Assembly: GCA_947565485.1 (NCBI GenBank)
Contig: CANOGG010000114.1
Span: 1-5,106 of the forward strand
Length of the DNA stretch: 5,106 nt
From: an uncultured Mycoplasma sp.
Lineage (GTDB): Bacteria > Bacillota_I > Bacilli_A > RF39 > UBA660
Reading direction: 5' to 3'
Shown: piece after piece, positions 1 to 5,106 of the stretch
How positions within the stretch are numbered: position 1 is the stretch's first letter
How the letters are laid out: each line of letters begins with the position of its first letter
Position numbers and translations under genes: made by a program
The notes under the pieces: model-generated
The model's database searches: none
Told to the model about the DNA's origin: nothing
What the model saw: only the letters and a program-made list of their open reading frames with translations

Positions 1-56
1 TTACTAGGTTGGGTTCCCACCAACTATATATTAAACGCCGAACTGGCGCACCCTCC
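1..56 (-). ncRNA. 5' part of an unidentified structured RNA or mRNA leader, cut by the window edge
   Basis: This stretch is 50% G+C (30 of bases 1-60) in a window that is otherwise about 30%, a common mark of structured RNA in AT-rich genomes. It begins about seven bases downstream of a minus-strand TATAAT box. On the minus strand it can form two hairpins. One has a four-base all-GC stem, CGCC/GGCG (36-48), with a five-base loop. The other is GTTGG/CCAAC (8-24) with a seven-base loop, extendable by two A-T pairs past a bulge. No open frame of useful length is present. I compared it by memory with RNase P, tmRNA, 6S, SRP RNA, tRNA, 5S, T-box and common riboswitch signatures and found no convincing match. 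It could be a free small RNA or the leader of the next minus-strand gene. The family is unknown. Confidence 0.4.
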
Positions 57-62
57 ACCTCT

Positions 63-68
63 ATTATA
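63..68 (-). promoter_or_regulatory. -10 box for the left-edge RNA
   Basis: The minus strand reads TATAAT at 68-63, a perfect sigma-A -10 hexamer, placed so that transcription would start near base 56, exactly where the GC-rich patch begins. No good -35 lies at the usual 16-18 base spacing. The nearest resemblance, TCGACA at 95-90, is 21 bases away, and no TG extension precedes the -10. The position is more persuasive than the promoter score. Confidence 0.45.
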
Positions 69-98
69 CTAAAGAACTATTAAAAATTTTGTCGAAGC

Positions 99-123
99 AA
101 AAATAAAAACAGCCTTTAAGCTG
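99..123 (-). terminator. Intrinsic terminator after gpr
   Basis: On the minus strand, six bases after the gpr stop codon, CAGC (123-120) pairs with GCTG (113-110), plus one T-G wobble, over a short loop. This is followed by TTTTTATTTTT (109-99). The stem is short but GC-rich for this genome, and the U-tract is strong. On the plus strand the same stem is followed by CATTTTTT, so weak termination in both directions is possible. It isolates gpr from the RNA to its left. Confidence 0.7.
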
Positions 124-129
124 CATTTT

Positions 130-858
130 TTAAAAAAATAAATCATTTAACGCTTCACTAATTATTTTACTAGTTAAATCAACTATTTCCTTAACATTTG
201 GCGTCGTATATAAATTTTTATCTTGCTCTAACACTAAAGGCACACCCATAGCAATCACTGGCACCCCAAAAGTATTCCCATCTATCTTCTTATTCTCTTT
301 TATCGCACTACCCGGAATTATCCCCGTATTATTTATTTCAATACAATTATTAAGATAATCTTTATTACTAGTCACAAGTGAATCTATCATAATAATCACC
401 GTTGGCTTAAGCTTTCTTACCACCATCTCAATCAAGCTAAACGAACTTATTCCTGTCTTTTCTGTCACCTCTGGGTTAAACAAAGCCACTTTTGGCAAAT
501 TAAGAAAATCTGTAAAATGATTAGTCACCATCACTTTATTAGTCGTCTTAACTCCCAAACTATCACACATTATACTTGAATTACCAAGCCCTATTATTAA
601 AGGCCTAGCAGGGCTTTTATCTTTAAAGAAAGCCCTCAATATTTTCATTACTTCTCTTTTTAACTGCCTCTCTTGTTTATGAAGAGCCACATAATCAAAA
701 TTAATTGAAAAATAATCTCCTCGCCCTCTCTTTAATACTTTATCATTTGTTCCATCAACTTTAAAATGTGTCACATTAAACCCTTTATACTTTACCTCAT
801 CAATCTTAAGTAAATTATCTTTCAATATCTTTGATGAATCCATAAATATTTTCTTCAT
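130..858 (-). CDS. gpr: Compact GPR-family germination (spore) protease homologue
   Basis: GPR (peptidase family A25) degrades small acid-soluble spore proteins during germination. The 242 residues follow the GPR core in order: a beta-rich start with GFNVTHFKV (26-34), the LIIGLGN strand (87-93), CDSLG (98-102), VTNHF (111-115), KTGI (134-137), VIIMIDSL (154-161), IEINNTGIIPGSA (173-185) and FGVPVIAMGVP (197-207). Asp99 and Asp159 sit where the two catalytic aspartates of Bacillus GPR (Asp127 and Asp193 in B. megaterium) fall, so the enzyme may be active. It is short: Bacillus GPR is about 370 residues. Here the C-terminal region after the VP segment is mostly absent, a loop between the aspartates is about six residues shorter, and the N-terminal propeptide with its R-T-D-L-A motif is not visible. 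No signal peptide or membrane segment is seen. ATG 858-856 is preceded by a modest GGGTG ribosome site seven bases away. Activation by self-cleavage may therefore differ from the Bacillus model; this is inference. Confidence 0.88.
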   Translation of the reverse strand: MKKIFMDSSKILKDNLLKIDEVKYKGFNVTHFKVDGTNDKVLKRGRGDYFSINFDYVALHKQERQLKREVMKILRAFFKDKSPARPLIIGLGNSSIMCDSLGVKTTNKVMVTNHFTDFLNLPKVALFNPEVTEKTGISSFSLIEMVVRKLKPTVIIMIDSLVTSNKDYLNNCIEINNTGIIPGSAIKENKKIDGNTFGVPVIAMGVPLVLEQDKNLYTTPNVKEIVDLTSKIISEALNDLFF

Positions 859-875
859 AAAACAACACCCACTAG

Positions 876-904
876 TATTATGCTAACATCAAAAAAAGAT
901 ATAC
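876..904 (-). promoter_or_regulatory. Sigma G/F-like sporulation promoter of gpr
   Basis: On the minus strand GTATA (904-900) and CATAATA (882-876) are separated by 17 bases. CATnnTA is the known -10 pattern of forespore sigma G, and GnATA-type -35 boxes are shared by sigma F and G. In B. subtilis gpr is transcribed by these sigma factors. No TTGACA-like box stands at the matching position, so an ordinary sigma-A promoter is less likely. The predicted start (about 869) leaves a leader of only some ten bases, with the ribosome site at its very 5' end, which is a mild objection. Confidence 0.5.
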
Positions 905-914
905 TCTGATATCT
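891..914 (-). terminator. Weak intrinsic terminator of the 508-residue gene
   Basis: On the minus strand AGATAT (914-909) pairs with ATATCT (902-897) over a six-base loop, followed by a T-run that ends at 891. The first base of the stem is the last base of the TGA stop codon. Only one pair is G-C, so termination may be partial. The hairpin contains the proposed -35 box of the gpr promoter. Confidence 0.4.
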
Positions 915-2440
915 CACTTTTTCAAAATTAATTTTGCCTGTTCCTCTAACTCTCTCTCCATCACACCAACACACTCATAAATAATATCTGTTGCCCCCTC
1001 AAATTTTCTCTCTAATAATACCTCTTTCAAAACTTTCCTATAAAACCCTTTAAAAGATTTTCCTTTCGCCGTATTTTGTTCGAAAAACTTTTTCTCTAAA
1101 CTCTCCAAAGTTTTTCCACACTTATATATATCATCAAATTTCAAATCATCCCTCACACTTATCTTCAAATCAAAAGCCAAAAATGTAATCTCCTGTAAAA
1201 CCAAATTAATTTGAGTCCATAAATAATTATTATATAATCCCTTTAAAGAAGCAATTGCTTTATTAAATGACTTCTTATCTCCCTCATAATTTTCTAAATA
1301 ATTCCCTATTGCCTGTTGCTTTTTCTCCTCTAATTGACCAAACAAAGTCGTAATAATCTCTGCTTTCAAGTCATGTAAAATTTCTCTTTCATCCGGGAAC
1401 ATTACATACAACTTCTCTTTTAACTCTTCCCTCATCTGTCTTAAAATATCTGTATTCCCCCAAGTTTTTATTCTTCGTACTTGCTCTCGACTTCTTTTTA
1501 AAAAGGCCTCTTCTAAAGCTCCCAAATCACTATCTTTTTTATCTATCTTCTCTAACCTCGATTTTGCCAAATAAGAATTAGCCCTGGACTTAGAAACTTT
1601 TAATACCTCACTTTTTACCCCTTGCACTTTTTCGATAAATCTAATCATTTTAATATTCCAATATTCATTATGTCCCTTTAACATATATTCATTATATCCC
1701 TGAAGTAACTCCTGAGTAAAATCATAACTTTCATGAATTAATGCATAATCAAATTGCTCTCGGCTAATTGAACTATCAAAACTAAGCACCCACTGATAAA
1801 TACCCTCTATCATCGCTTCATAATTCAACATCAACTTAAATTTTTTCATATCATTATCACTTAAATTAATACTTCCCTCAAACAAAGAATTATAATATTG
1901 CACTTTCGCTCTTGTTTCCTTAAGTGTCATATTTACAGGCTTAAAGTTTCTATATGTCTCATATTTTCCACTAATGTAATCCTGCACTTCTCCCAAACTA
2001 AAATCTTCTATTCCAAGATGTTTAATCAAATTATAAAATGGCCCCTTATTTTCTTTCAATAACCTAAAATAATCCTCATCTAAACTAATCTTATTAAACT
2101 TCAGTTCTCGCCAAAAAATTTTCAATAAAACTTTTAAATCACTTGTTTGCTTATTCAATCTAAGTACTAAATTATCTAATATCACTACATTACGCTTTTC
2201 CGCCTGCAATCTTATATGCTTCTTAAAATAACTATTTAACTTTTTATCAATGTTAAAAACCAAGTCACCTTGTCTATCACTTACTAAATATAAAACCCTC
2301 ATAAATATTTTATCATAAGTCTCTTTACTATAACCTAAAAATATATAACGATTATAATTTCCGCGATAAATAACAATTAAATCATTAATTAAATCTTGAC
2401 TTAAACCTTTATCTTGCAATCTTTTCTCAATTTCTAACAT
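914..2440 (-). CDS. Unknown helical cytoplasmic protein, paralogue of the adjacent 628-residue protein
   Basis: I do not recognise this 508-residue protein. It is rich in Lys, Glu, Leu, Tyr and Asn. It has no signal peptide or membrane helix and looks almost entirely alpha-helical. Three blocks align with the 628-residue neighbour: RYIFLG with the following 40 residues (31-95, including LDNLV at 88-92); LLKENKG to GKYETY (127-163, core LGIEDF and DYISGKY); and the C-terminal third (357-500, DLKAEI to ERELEE). Residues about 275-325 are highly charged and may form a coiled coil or linker. No nucleotide-binding loop, zinc cluster, helix-turn-helix or catalytic motif was seen. ATG 2440 has a clear AGAGGTGA ribosome site seven bases upstream and its own promoter. 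The first residues (10-80) vaguely recall helical N-terminal segments of some sigma-like proteins, but no promoter-binding region 4 is visible, so I give that idea little weight. Confidence 0.85.
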   Translation of the reverse strand: MLEIEKRLQDKGLSQDLINDLIVIYRGNYNRYIFLGYSKETYDKIFMRVLYLVSDRQGDLVFNIDKKLNSYFKKHIRLQAEKRNVVILDNLVLRLNKQTSDLKVLLKIFWRELKFNKISLDEDYFRLLKENKGPFYNLIKHLGIEDFSLGEVQDYISGKYETYRNFKPVNMTLKETRAKVQYYNSLFEGSINLSDNDMKKFKLMLNYEAMIEGIYQWVLSFDSSISREQFDYALIHESYDFTQELLQGYNEYMLKGHNEYWNIKMIRFIEKVQGVKSEVLKVSKSRANSYLAKSRLEKIDKKDSDLGALEEAFLKRSREQVRRIKTWGNTDILRQMREELKEKLYVMFPDEREILHDLKAEIITTLFGQLEEKKQQAIGNYLENYEGDKKSFNKAIASLKGLYNNYLWTQINLVLQEITFLAFDLKISVRDDLKFDDIYKCGKTLESLEKKFFEQNTAKGKSFKGFYRKVLKEVLLERKFEGATDIIYECVGVMERELEEQAKLILKK

Positions 2441-2447
2441 CTAAAAA

Positions 2448-2455
2448 TCACCTCT
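2448..2455 (-). promoter_or_regulatory. Ribosome binding site fixing the start of the 508-residue gene
   Basis: The minus strand reads AGAGGTGA, close to the full anti-16S complement, seven bases before ATG 2440. It supports that start, and no other in-frame start with a comparable site lies upstream of it. Confidence 0.75.
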
Positions 2456-2472
2456 ATTTTTTTATAGCTCGT

Positions 2473-2502
2473 ATCATACCATACCTAAACTTCTTTTGTC
2501 AA
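2473..2502 (-). promoter_or_regulatory. Sigma-A promoter of the 508-residue gene
   Basis: A perfect TTGACA (2502-2497), an 18-base spacer and TATGAT (2478-2473) with an upstream TGG extension lie in the 90-base gap between the paralogues. The segment TATGGTATRATA around the -10 is also found at the promoter of the 628-residue gene, differing only at R. No terminator was seen between the two genes, so read-through from the upstream gene is also likely. Confidence 0.8.
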
Positions 2503-2530
2503 TCTTCTAGTTAAGAAAATAGCCTAAATT

Positions 2531-4417
2531 CTATAAACTATTTACCATTGTTGATTGTAATTCTACCATTACCATTTCCATATAATTTTCTAGTATTTCT
2601 CTAACACTGCTAGTTCCTTTATTAATAGCTATCTCTCTAAAACAATTATTTCTAAAACTATTATATTCTTCTAAAGTCATCTTCCCCTCTTGCACTAACT
2701 CCTCCTGTATCTTTACTAAATACTGATAAATTTTATACATTTCATCAAAACTCATTTCTTCCTCTACCTCTATCGGCACACTTTCTTTAATATTCGCCCC
2801 TACTAAAGCTATATAAGTTTTAACATCAACAATATATCTTAAAAAAGCATTATTAAAACTACTAATATAATTACGAGCCCTTGCCTTATCTTTAGGCGTT
2901 AAGGGTTTTAACCCATTCAAATAAATATTTATATGTTCTTTTTTTAACTCATCAAAAGTCCTCCAAATATTATACATAATTTCTGTTTTAACATCTTCGC
3001 TCATAACTGTCTCATCACCAATAAAATCTATCAAACTTTTATTATTTAAAAATAAATCTTGTTGAAATAAAACTTGTTTTTTTACGACACTAAAATCATG
3101 AGCTGCCAAAGAAGATTCTTTAACACTCAAAGTGATATCCCCTGTTAAAAATCTTTTAATATTTTTTTGTTTCTCTTCTGCCAAACAGCTAAGATAAAAA
3201 TCTACAAACTCTTTTTTCTTTTGCACTGGAAGTTCTGGTGCTATCTCTACAGCCTCATAAATATTCTGATATGGTGTAAAATAATATCTAAAATACTTTT
3301 TATAAGTAAATCTCATCGAAGCTATTTCTGGAATTATCGTTTTCTTCTTTTTTTCTAAATCTTTAGCTATCTGCTCATTTATCGCAAACTTTGTCTCATC
3401 TTTAAAATGATTAAATATATCTCGAATAATATTTTCTCTTATCTCACTACTTACCCCCTTATATAACTCAAAATAATCACATAATAAAGGATTAAATTCG
3501 AAAGAAGATTTTTTCTTCAAAACTGCTTTTGACTCTGTTGGTAGCATTACATTTTTTATGCGTTCAACTCTATTTCTCAATCTAATTATAAAAGTTAAGT
3601 CTTTACTCTCTGCTAGTTTATATTTATTATATTCACTTAATAACCACATGATATCATTTAGTTCCATATTAGTAATTGCCTTATCAAAAACTAACTTAGT
3701 TGTATTTTGCACATTCAAAACATATAACTTATATATTTCTTCTAAGACCTCTACATTCCCCACTAATAAAGCAACTTTTCTTAATTCCTCTGCACTTAAA
3801 GAATGATAATATACTAAAATATCCTGCTTTGCTACTCCTAGTAAACCATAAAAATACTCTACCACTGGCATTATTTCTCTTATTCCCTTATTTCGTGACA
3901 ATACACTAGCATAAGCATCATATTTACCCATTATATAGTTATCATACTCTGCCTTATCAAAATCACTAATTCCCAGTTTTGTTAAAAGAAATCTAAAATT
4001 TCGTGACTCTCTCTTAAGTAAGTTATAATAATTCTCACTAAATTGTATTTCCATATCTCTTATCTTACTAACAAAAGTTTTAAAAGCCCGTGTACTACTT
4101 TCTTCTTTTTCTAAAATTTCGCCAACTAGATTATCAAATAAGCCAACTTTTCCGTTATTCATAGCTCTTCCAATAACTTCTTTTACCTTAAACTTAATAT
4201 CCTTTACCACAAGATAATACAAATCAGTTTCTTTACCATTCAAATTTTTAATAACCATATTCCTAAATAAGTTATTCCATTGATTTTCTTTAATTCCTAA
4301 AAAACTATAATTATTCACTATTCTAAAATAAAAATCTGCCAAATACTTTCTAAATTCCTTATAAGACACCTCATTCGAAAAACGCTCTTTAATTGGAATT
4401 CCGCTTAAATTCAACAT
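2531..4417 (-). CDS. Unknown helical cytoplasmic protein, larger member of the paralogue pair
   Basis: I do not recognise this 628-residue protein. It shares with the 508-residue neighbour the N-terminal block NNYSFLG to FDNLV (35-98), the block YNLLKR to GKYDAY (131-169, core LGISDF and NYIMGKY), a middle part (180-290) and the C-terminal third (475-620, DVKTEI to VELQ). The extra length lies between about 300 and 460. Part of that insert, 324-387, resembles 474-536 in the same protein (DIFNHF versus NIWRTF, followed by similar charged and aromatic helices), so it may be a duplicated module. There is no signal peptide, membrane segment or known catalytic motif, and Lys, Glu, Tyr, Asn and Ile dominate. 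ATG 4417 has an AGGGGG ribosome site seven bases upstream and a very strong promoter. The gene ends with TAG. Function is unassigned; the tandem arrangement suggests duplication followed by rapid divergence. Confidence 0.85.
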   Translation of the reverse strand: MLNLSGIPIKERFSNEVSYKEFRKYLADFYFRIVNNYSFLGIKENQWNNLFRNMVIKNLNGKETDLYYLVVKDIKFKVKEVIGRAMNNGKVGLFDNLVGEILEKEESSTRAFKTFVSKIRDMEIQFSENYYNLLKRESRNFRFLLTKLGISDFDKAEYDNYIMGKYDAYASVLSRNKGIREIMPVVEYFYGLLGVAKQDILVYYHSLSAEELRKVALLVGNVEVLEEIYKLYVLNVQNTTKLVFDKAITNMELNDIMWLLSEYNKYKLAESKDLTFIIRLRNRVERIKNVMLPTESKAVLKKKSSFEFNPLLCDYFELYKGVSSEIRENIIRDIFNHFKDETKFAINEQIAKDLEKKKKTIIPEIASMRFTYKKYFRYYFTPYQNIYEAVEIAPELPVQKKKEFVDFYLSCLAEEKQKNIKRFLTGDITLSVKESSLAAHDFSVVKKQVLFQQDLFLNNKSLIDFIGDETVMSEDVKTEIMYNIWRTFDELKKEHINIYLNGLKPLTPKDKARARNYISSFNNAFLRYIVDVKTYIALVGANIKESVPIEVEEEMSFDEMYKIYQYLVKIQEELVQEGKMTLEEYNSFRNNCFREIAINKGTSSVREILENYMEMVMVELQSTMVNSL

Positions 4418-4424
4418 AAAATTT

Positions 4425-4430
4425 CCCCCT
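4425..4430 (-). promoter_or_regulatory. Ribosome binding site of the 628-residue gene
   Basis: The minus strand reads AGGGGG (4430-4425), seven bases before ATG 4417, within a run AAAAGGGGGAAA. It settles the start codon. The predicted mRNA leader is about 28 bases. Confidence 0.7.
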
Positions 4431-4451
4431 TTTACATAAAATGCAAGTAAT

Positions 4452-4479
4452 ATTATACCATAAAACGCAAATTTGTCAA
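4452..4479 (-). promoter_or_regulatory. Near-perfect sigma-A promoter of the 628-residue gene
   Basis: TTGACA (4479-4474), a 16-base spacer and TATAAT (4457-4452), with TGG immediately before the -10 as an extended element. Both hexamers are consensus, so this should be a strong housekeeping promoter unless repressed. Its -35 lies 18 bases from the -35 of the divergent rpsT promoter. Confidence 0.88.
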
Positions 4480-4497
4480 ATTAATAAGCTAAAATGC

Positions 4498-4526
4498 TTG
4501 AAAAAAAGCCAATTGTTTGATAGAAT
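4498..4526 (+). promoter_or_regulatory. Sigma-A promoter of rpsT
   Basis: TTGAAA (4498-4503), a 17-base spacer and TAGAAT (4521-4526), with TGA before the -10 forming a TGn extension. Transcription would start near 4533, giving a leader of about 23 bases. It is arranged back to back with the promoter of the 628-residue gene. Confidence 0.82.
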
Positions 4527-4531
4527 TGATA

Positions 4532-4541
4532 CTGATATCAG
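4532..4541. repeat. Perfect 10-bp palindrome at the rpsT start site
   Basis: CTGATATCAG is a perfect inverted repeat that covers the predicted rpsT transcription start and touches the ribosome site GGAAGGAG (4541-4548). It has no loop, so it would act as DNA rather than as an RNA hairpin. It may be a small operator or chance. Confidence 0.3.
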
Positions 4542-4555
4542 GAAGGAGTGTTCCC

Positions 4556-4819
4556 ATGGCTAATATTAAATCTTCTAAAAAAGCCATAAAAGTAATAGCT
4601 AAAAAAACTGAAAATAACCACGAGTTAAAAGCTCGCGTAAAAAATCTTATTAAAGATACTGAAAAAGCTATAACCGCTGGTGACAAAGAATTAGCTAATA
4701 CTTTATATAAAGATGTTCAAAAATATTTAGACCAAGCTGTAAGTAAAGGTTTAATTAAAAGTAATACATCTGACAGACAAAAATCAAGATTATCTAATAA
4801 AGTTAAAAATATGAAGTAA
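4556..4819 (+). CDS. rpsT: 30S ribosomal protein S20
   Basis: S20 binds 16S rRNA early in assembly of the small ribosomal subunit. The 87-residue product has the family length and its hallmarks: MANIKSSKKAIK at the start, a lysine-rich helical body with NxxLKxxVKxxIK spacing, and the C-terminal signature LDQAVSKGLIKSN followed by KSRLSNKV. The start is ATG 4556, seven bases after GGAAGGAG. A longer reading of the frame from 4517 would cover the -10 box and lacks a ribosome site, so it is rejected. Divergent placement relative to gpr fits the usual Firmicutes layout, except that two unknown genes lie between them here. The last codons double as the left arm of the terminator. Confidence 0.97.
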   Translation: MANIKSSKKAIKVIAKKTENNHELKARVKNLIKDTEKAITAGDKELANTLYKDVQKYLDQAVSKGLIKSNTSDRQKSRLSNKVKNMK

Positions 4820-4847
4820 CAATTTATTGTCCTCTTCATATTTTTTT
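4805..4847 (+). terminator. Intrinsic terminator of rpsT, starting inside the gene
   Basis: AAAAATATGAAG (4805-4816, final rpsT codons) pairs perfectly over 12 bases with CTTCATATTTTT (4834-4845), continuing into a T-run to 4847. Inside the loop ACAA (4819-4822) and TTGT (4827-4830) form a smaller nested stem. Because the stop codon lies in the loop, ribosomes finishing rpsT would cover the left arm. Confidence 0.82.
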
Positions 4848-4855
4848 GTTATACT
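4827..4855 (+). promoter_or_regulatory. Promoter of the right-edge gene, embedded in the rpsT terminator
   Basis: TTGTCC (4827-4832), a 17-base spacer and TATACT (4850-4855), with TGT before the -10 forming an extended element. The -35 lies inside the rpsT terminator loop and the spacer holds its right arm and T-run. The start would be near 4862, so the mRNA begins almost at the ribosome site AGGTGA (4863-4868) and has a leader of only about 11 bases. Confidence 0.6.
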
Positions 4856-4872
4856 ATAAACTAGGTGATACC

Positions 4873-5106
4873 ATGAAAAAATTATTTATACCTCTAATAT
4901 GCCTTTTAGGAATATTACTTGTTCTTTTAAATATTGATAACATAACTAACCAAATTATCAAATTATTAGACCACAAGAACATAAACACAATTGAGAACTT
5001 TAACGCCTACTACAAAAATAGCACCTACCAATTTGTAACCAACACCACTAACTTTACTCCTTACGGTAAACAAGACTTATTAAACATTATCTATACTATC
5101 ATCAAT
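4873..5106 (+). CDS. N-terminal part of a membrane-anchored or secreted protein, cut by the window edge
   Basis: The frame stays open for 78 codons from ATG 4873 to the last base. AGGTGA lies four bases upstream of the start, and a promoter sits just before it. Residues 1-3 are MKK, followed by a hydrophobic stretch of about 18 residues (FIPLICLLGILLVLLNI), which is a signal peptide or N-terminal anchor. No cysteine in a good lipobox position was found. The rest is polar and rich in Asn, Thr and Tyr, consistent with an exported domain: FNAYYKNSTYQFV followed by TNFTPYGKQDLLNIIYTIIN. From memory, a pattern like FxPxxKQDLLNIxYT-xIN occurs in Firmicutes exported proteins sometimes labelled transglutaminase-like, but the diagnostic part would lie beyond the window, so no function is assigned. 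It follows rpsT on the same strand but has its own promoter. Confidence 0.75.
   Translation, partial: MKKLFIPLICLLGILLVLLNIDNITNQIIKLLDHKNINTIENFNAYYKNSTYQFVTNTTNFTPYGKQDLLNIIYTIIN

Noticed and set aside
1..60. tRNA, tmRNA, 5S, T-box or SRP RNA at the left edge
   Set aside because: The T-arm consensus, the tRNA D-arm spacing, the SRP GGAAG core and the T-box antiterminator motif are not present in the visible part.
914..916. TGA read as tryptophan (Mollicutes code 4)
   Set aside because: TGA ends the 508-residue frame just before a plausible hairpin terminator, and the tryptophans checked in the genes are TGG, so the standard code fits.
2503..2530. Terminator between the two paralogous genes
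   Set aside because: Only a four-pair A/T-rich hairpin (TTCT/AGAA) can be drawn and no T-run follows it.
3167..3909. Three short plus-strand open frames (3167-3358, 3558-3806, 3700-3909)
   Set aside because: They lie opposite the long unknown gene, overlap each other, have no ribosome sites, and have the hydrophobic Leu/Ile/Phe composition expected from the antisense of a Lys/Glu/Asn-rich gene.
4432..4450. Imperfect dyad TTACAT...AAGTAA in the leader of the 628-residue gene
   Set aside because: Only the outer four bases match symmetrically; too weak to call an operator or hairpin.
4517..4555. Possible N-terminal extension of S20 from a TTG codon at 4517
   Set aside because: It would begin before the rpsT -10 box, has no ribosome site, and adds residues not found in S20; ATG 4556 gives the standard protein.
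4489..4686. Minus-strand frame of 65 codons opposite the start of rpsT
   Set aside because: It is antisense to a clear ribosomal protein gene, covers both rpsT promoter boxes and lacks its own ribosome site.

Overview
The window is very AT-rich by eye (roughly 30% GC in the genes) and uses the standard bacterial code: the 508-residue gene ends in TGA, while tryptophans are TGG. It carries ribosomal protein S20 next to a spore-protease (GPR) homologue, with Gram-positive-style Shine-Dalgarno sites and promoters. This points to a low-GC Firmicute, most likely a Bacilli or Erysipelotrichia-like lineage with spore-forming ancestry. It is not a code-4 Mollicute. The species cannot be named from this sequence.

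Layout. Bases 1-60 are a 50% GC patch just downstream of a minus-strand TATAAT box. They probably hold the 5' end of a structured RNA or leader that runs off the left edge. A minus-strand terminator follows, then a compact GPR-family gene (130-858, minus) behind a promoter resembling sporulation sigma G/F sites. Next come two minus-strand genes of unknown family (914-2440 and 2531-4417). They align with each other over most of their length and are therefore paralogues, each with its own near-consensus sigma-A promoter carrying an extended -10. A divergent promoter region (4418-4555) separates them from rpsT (4556-4819, plus). The rpsT terminator uses the last codons of the gene, and its loop also holds the -35 box of the next gene. 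That last gene is a membrane-anchored or secreted protein cut off by the right edge.

How the parts relate. rpsT and gpr are neighbours in many Firmicutes (established knowledge: the rpsT-gpr-spoIIP-lepA region of Bacillus and relatives). Here the neighbourhood is kept, but about 3.5 kb encoding the two unknown paralogues lies between the two genes. These paralogues are the part of the window most likely to be undescribed. They look like soluble, mostly helical cytoplasmic proteins with no recognisable catalytic motif, and I do not assign them a function. gpr appears to be a single-gene unit, with a weak terminator in front and a better one behind.
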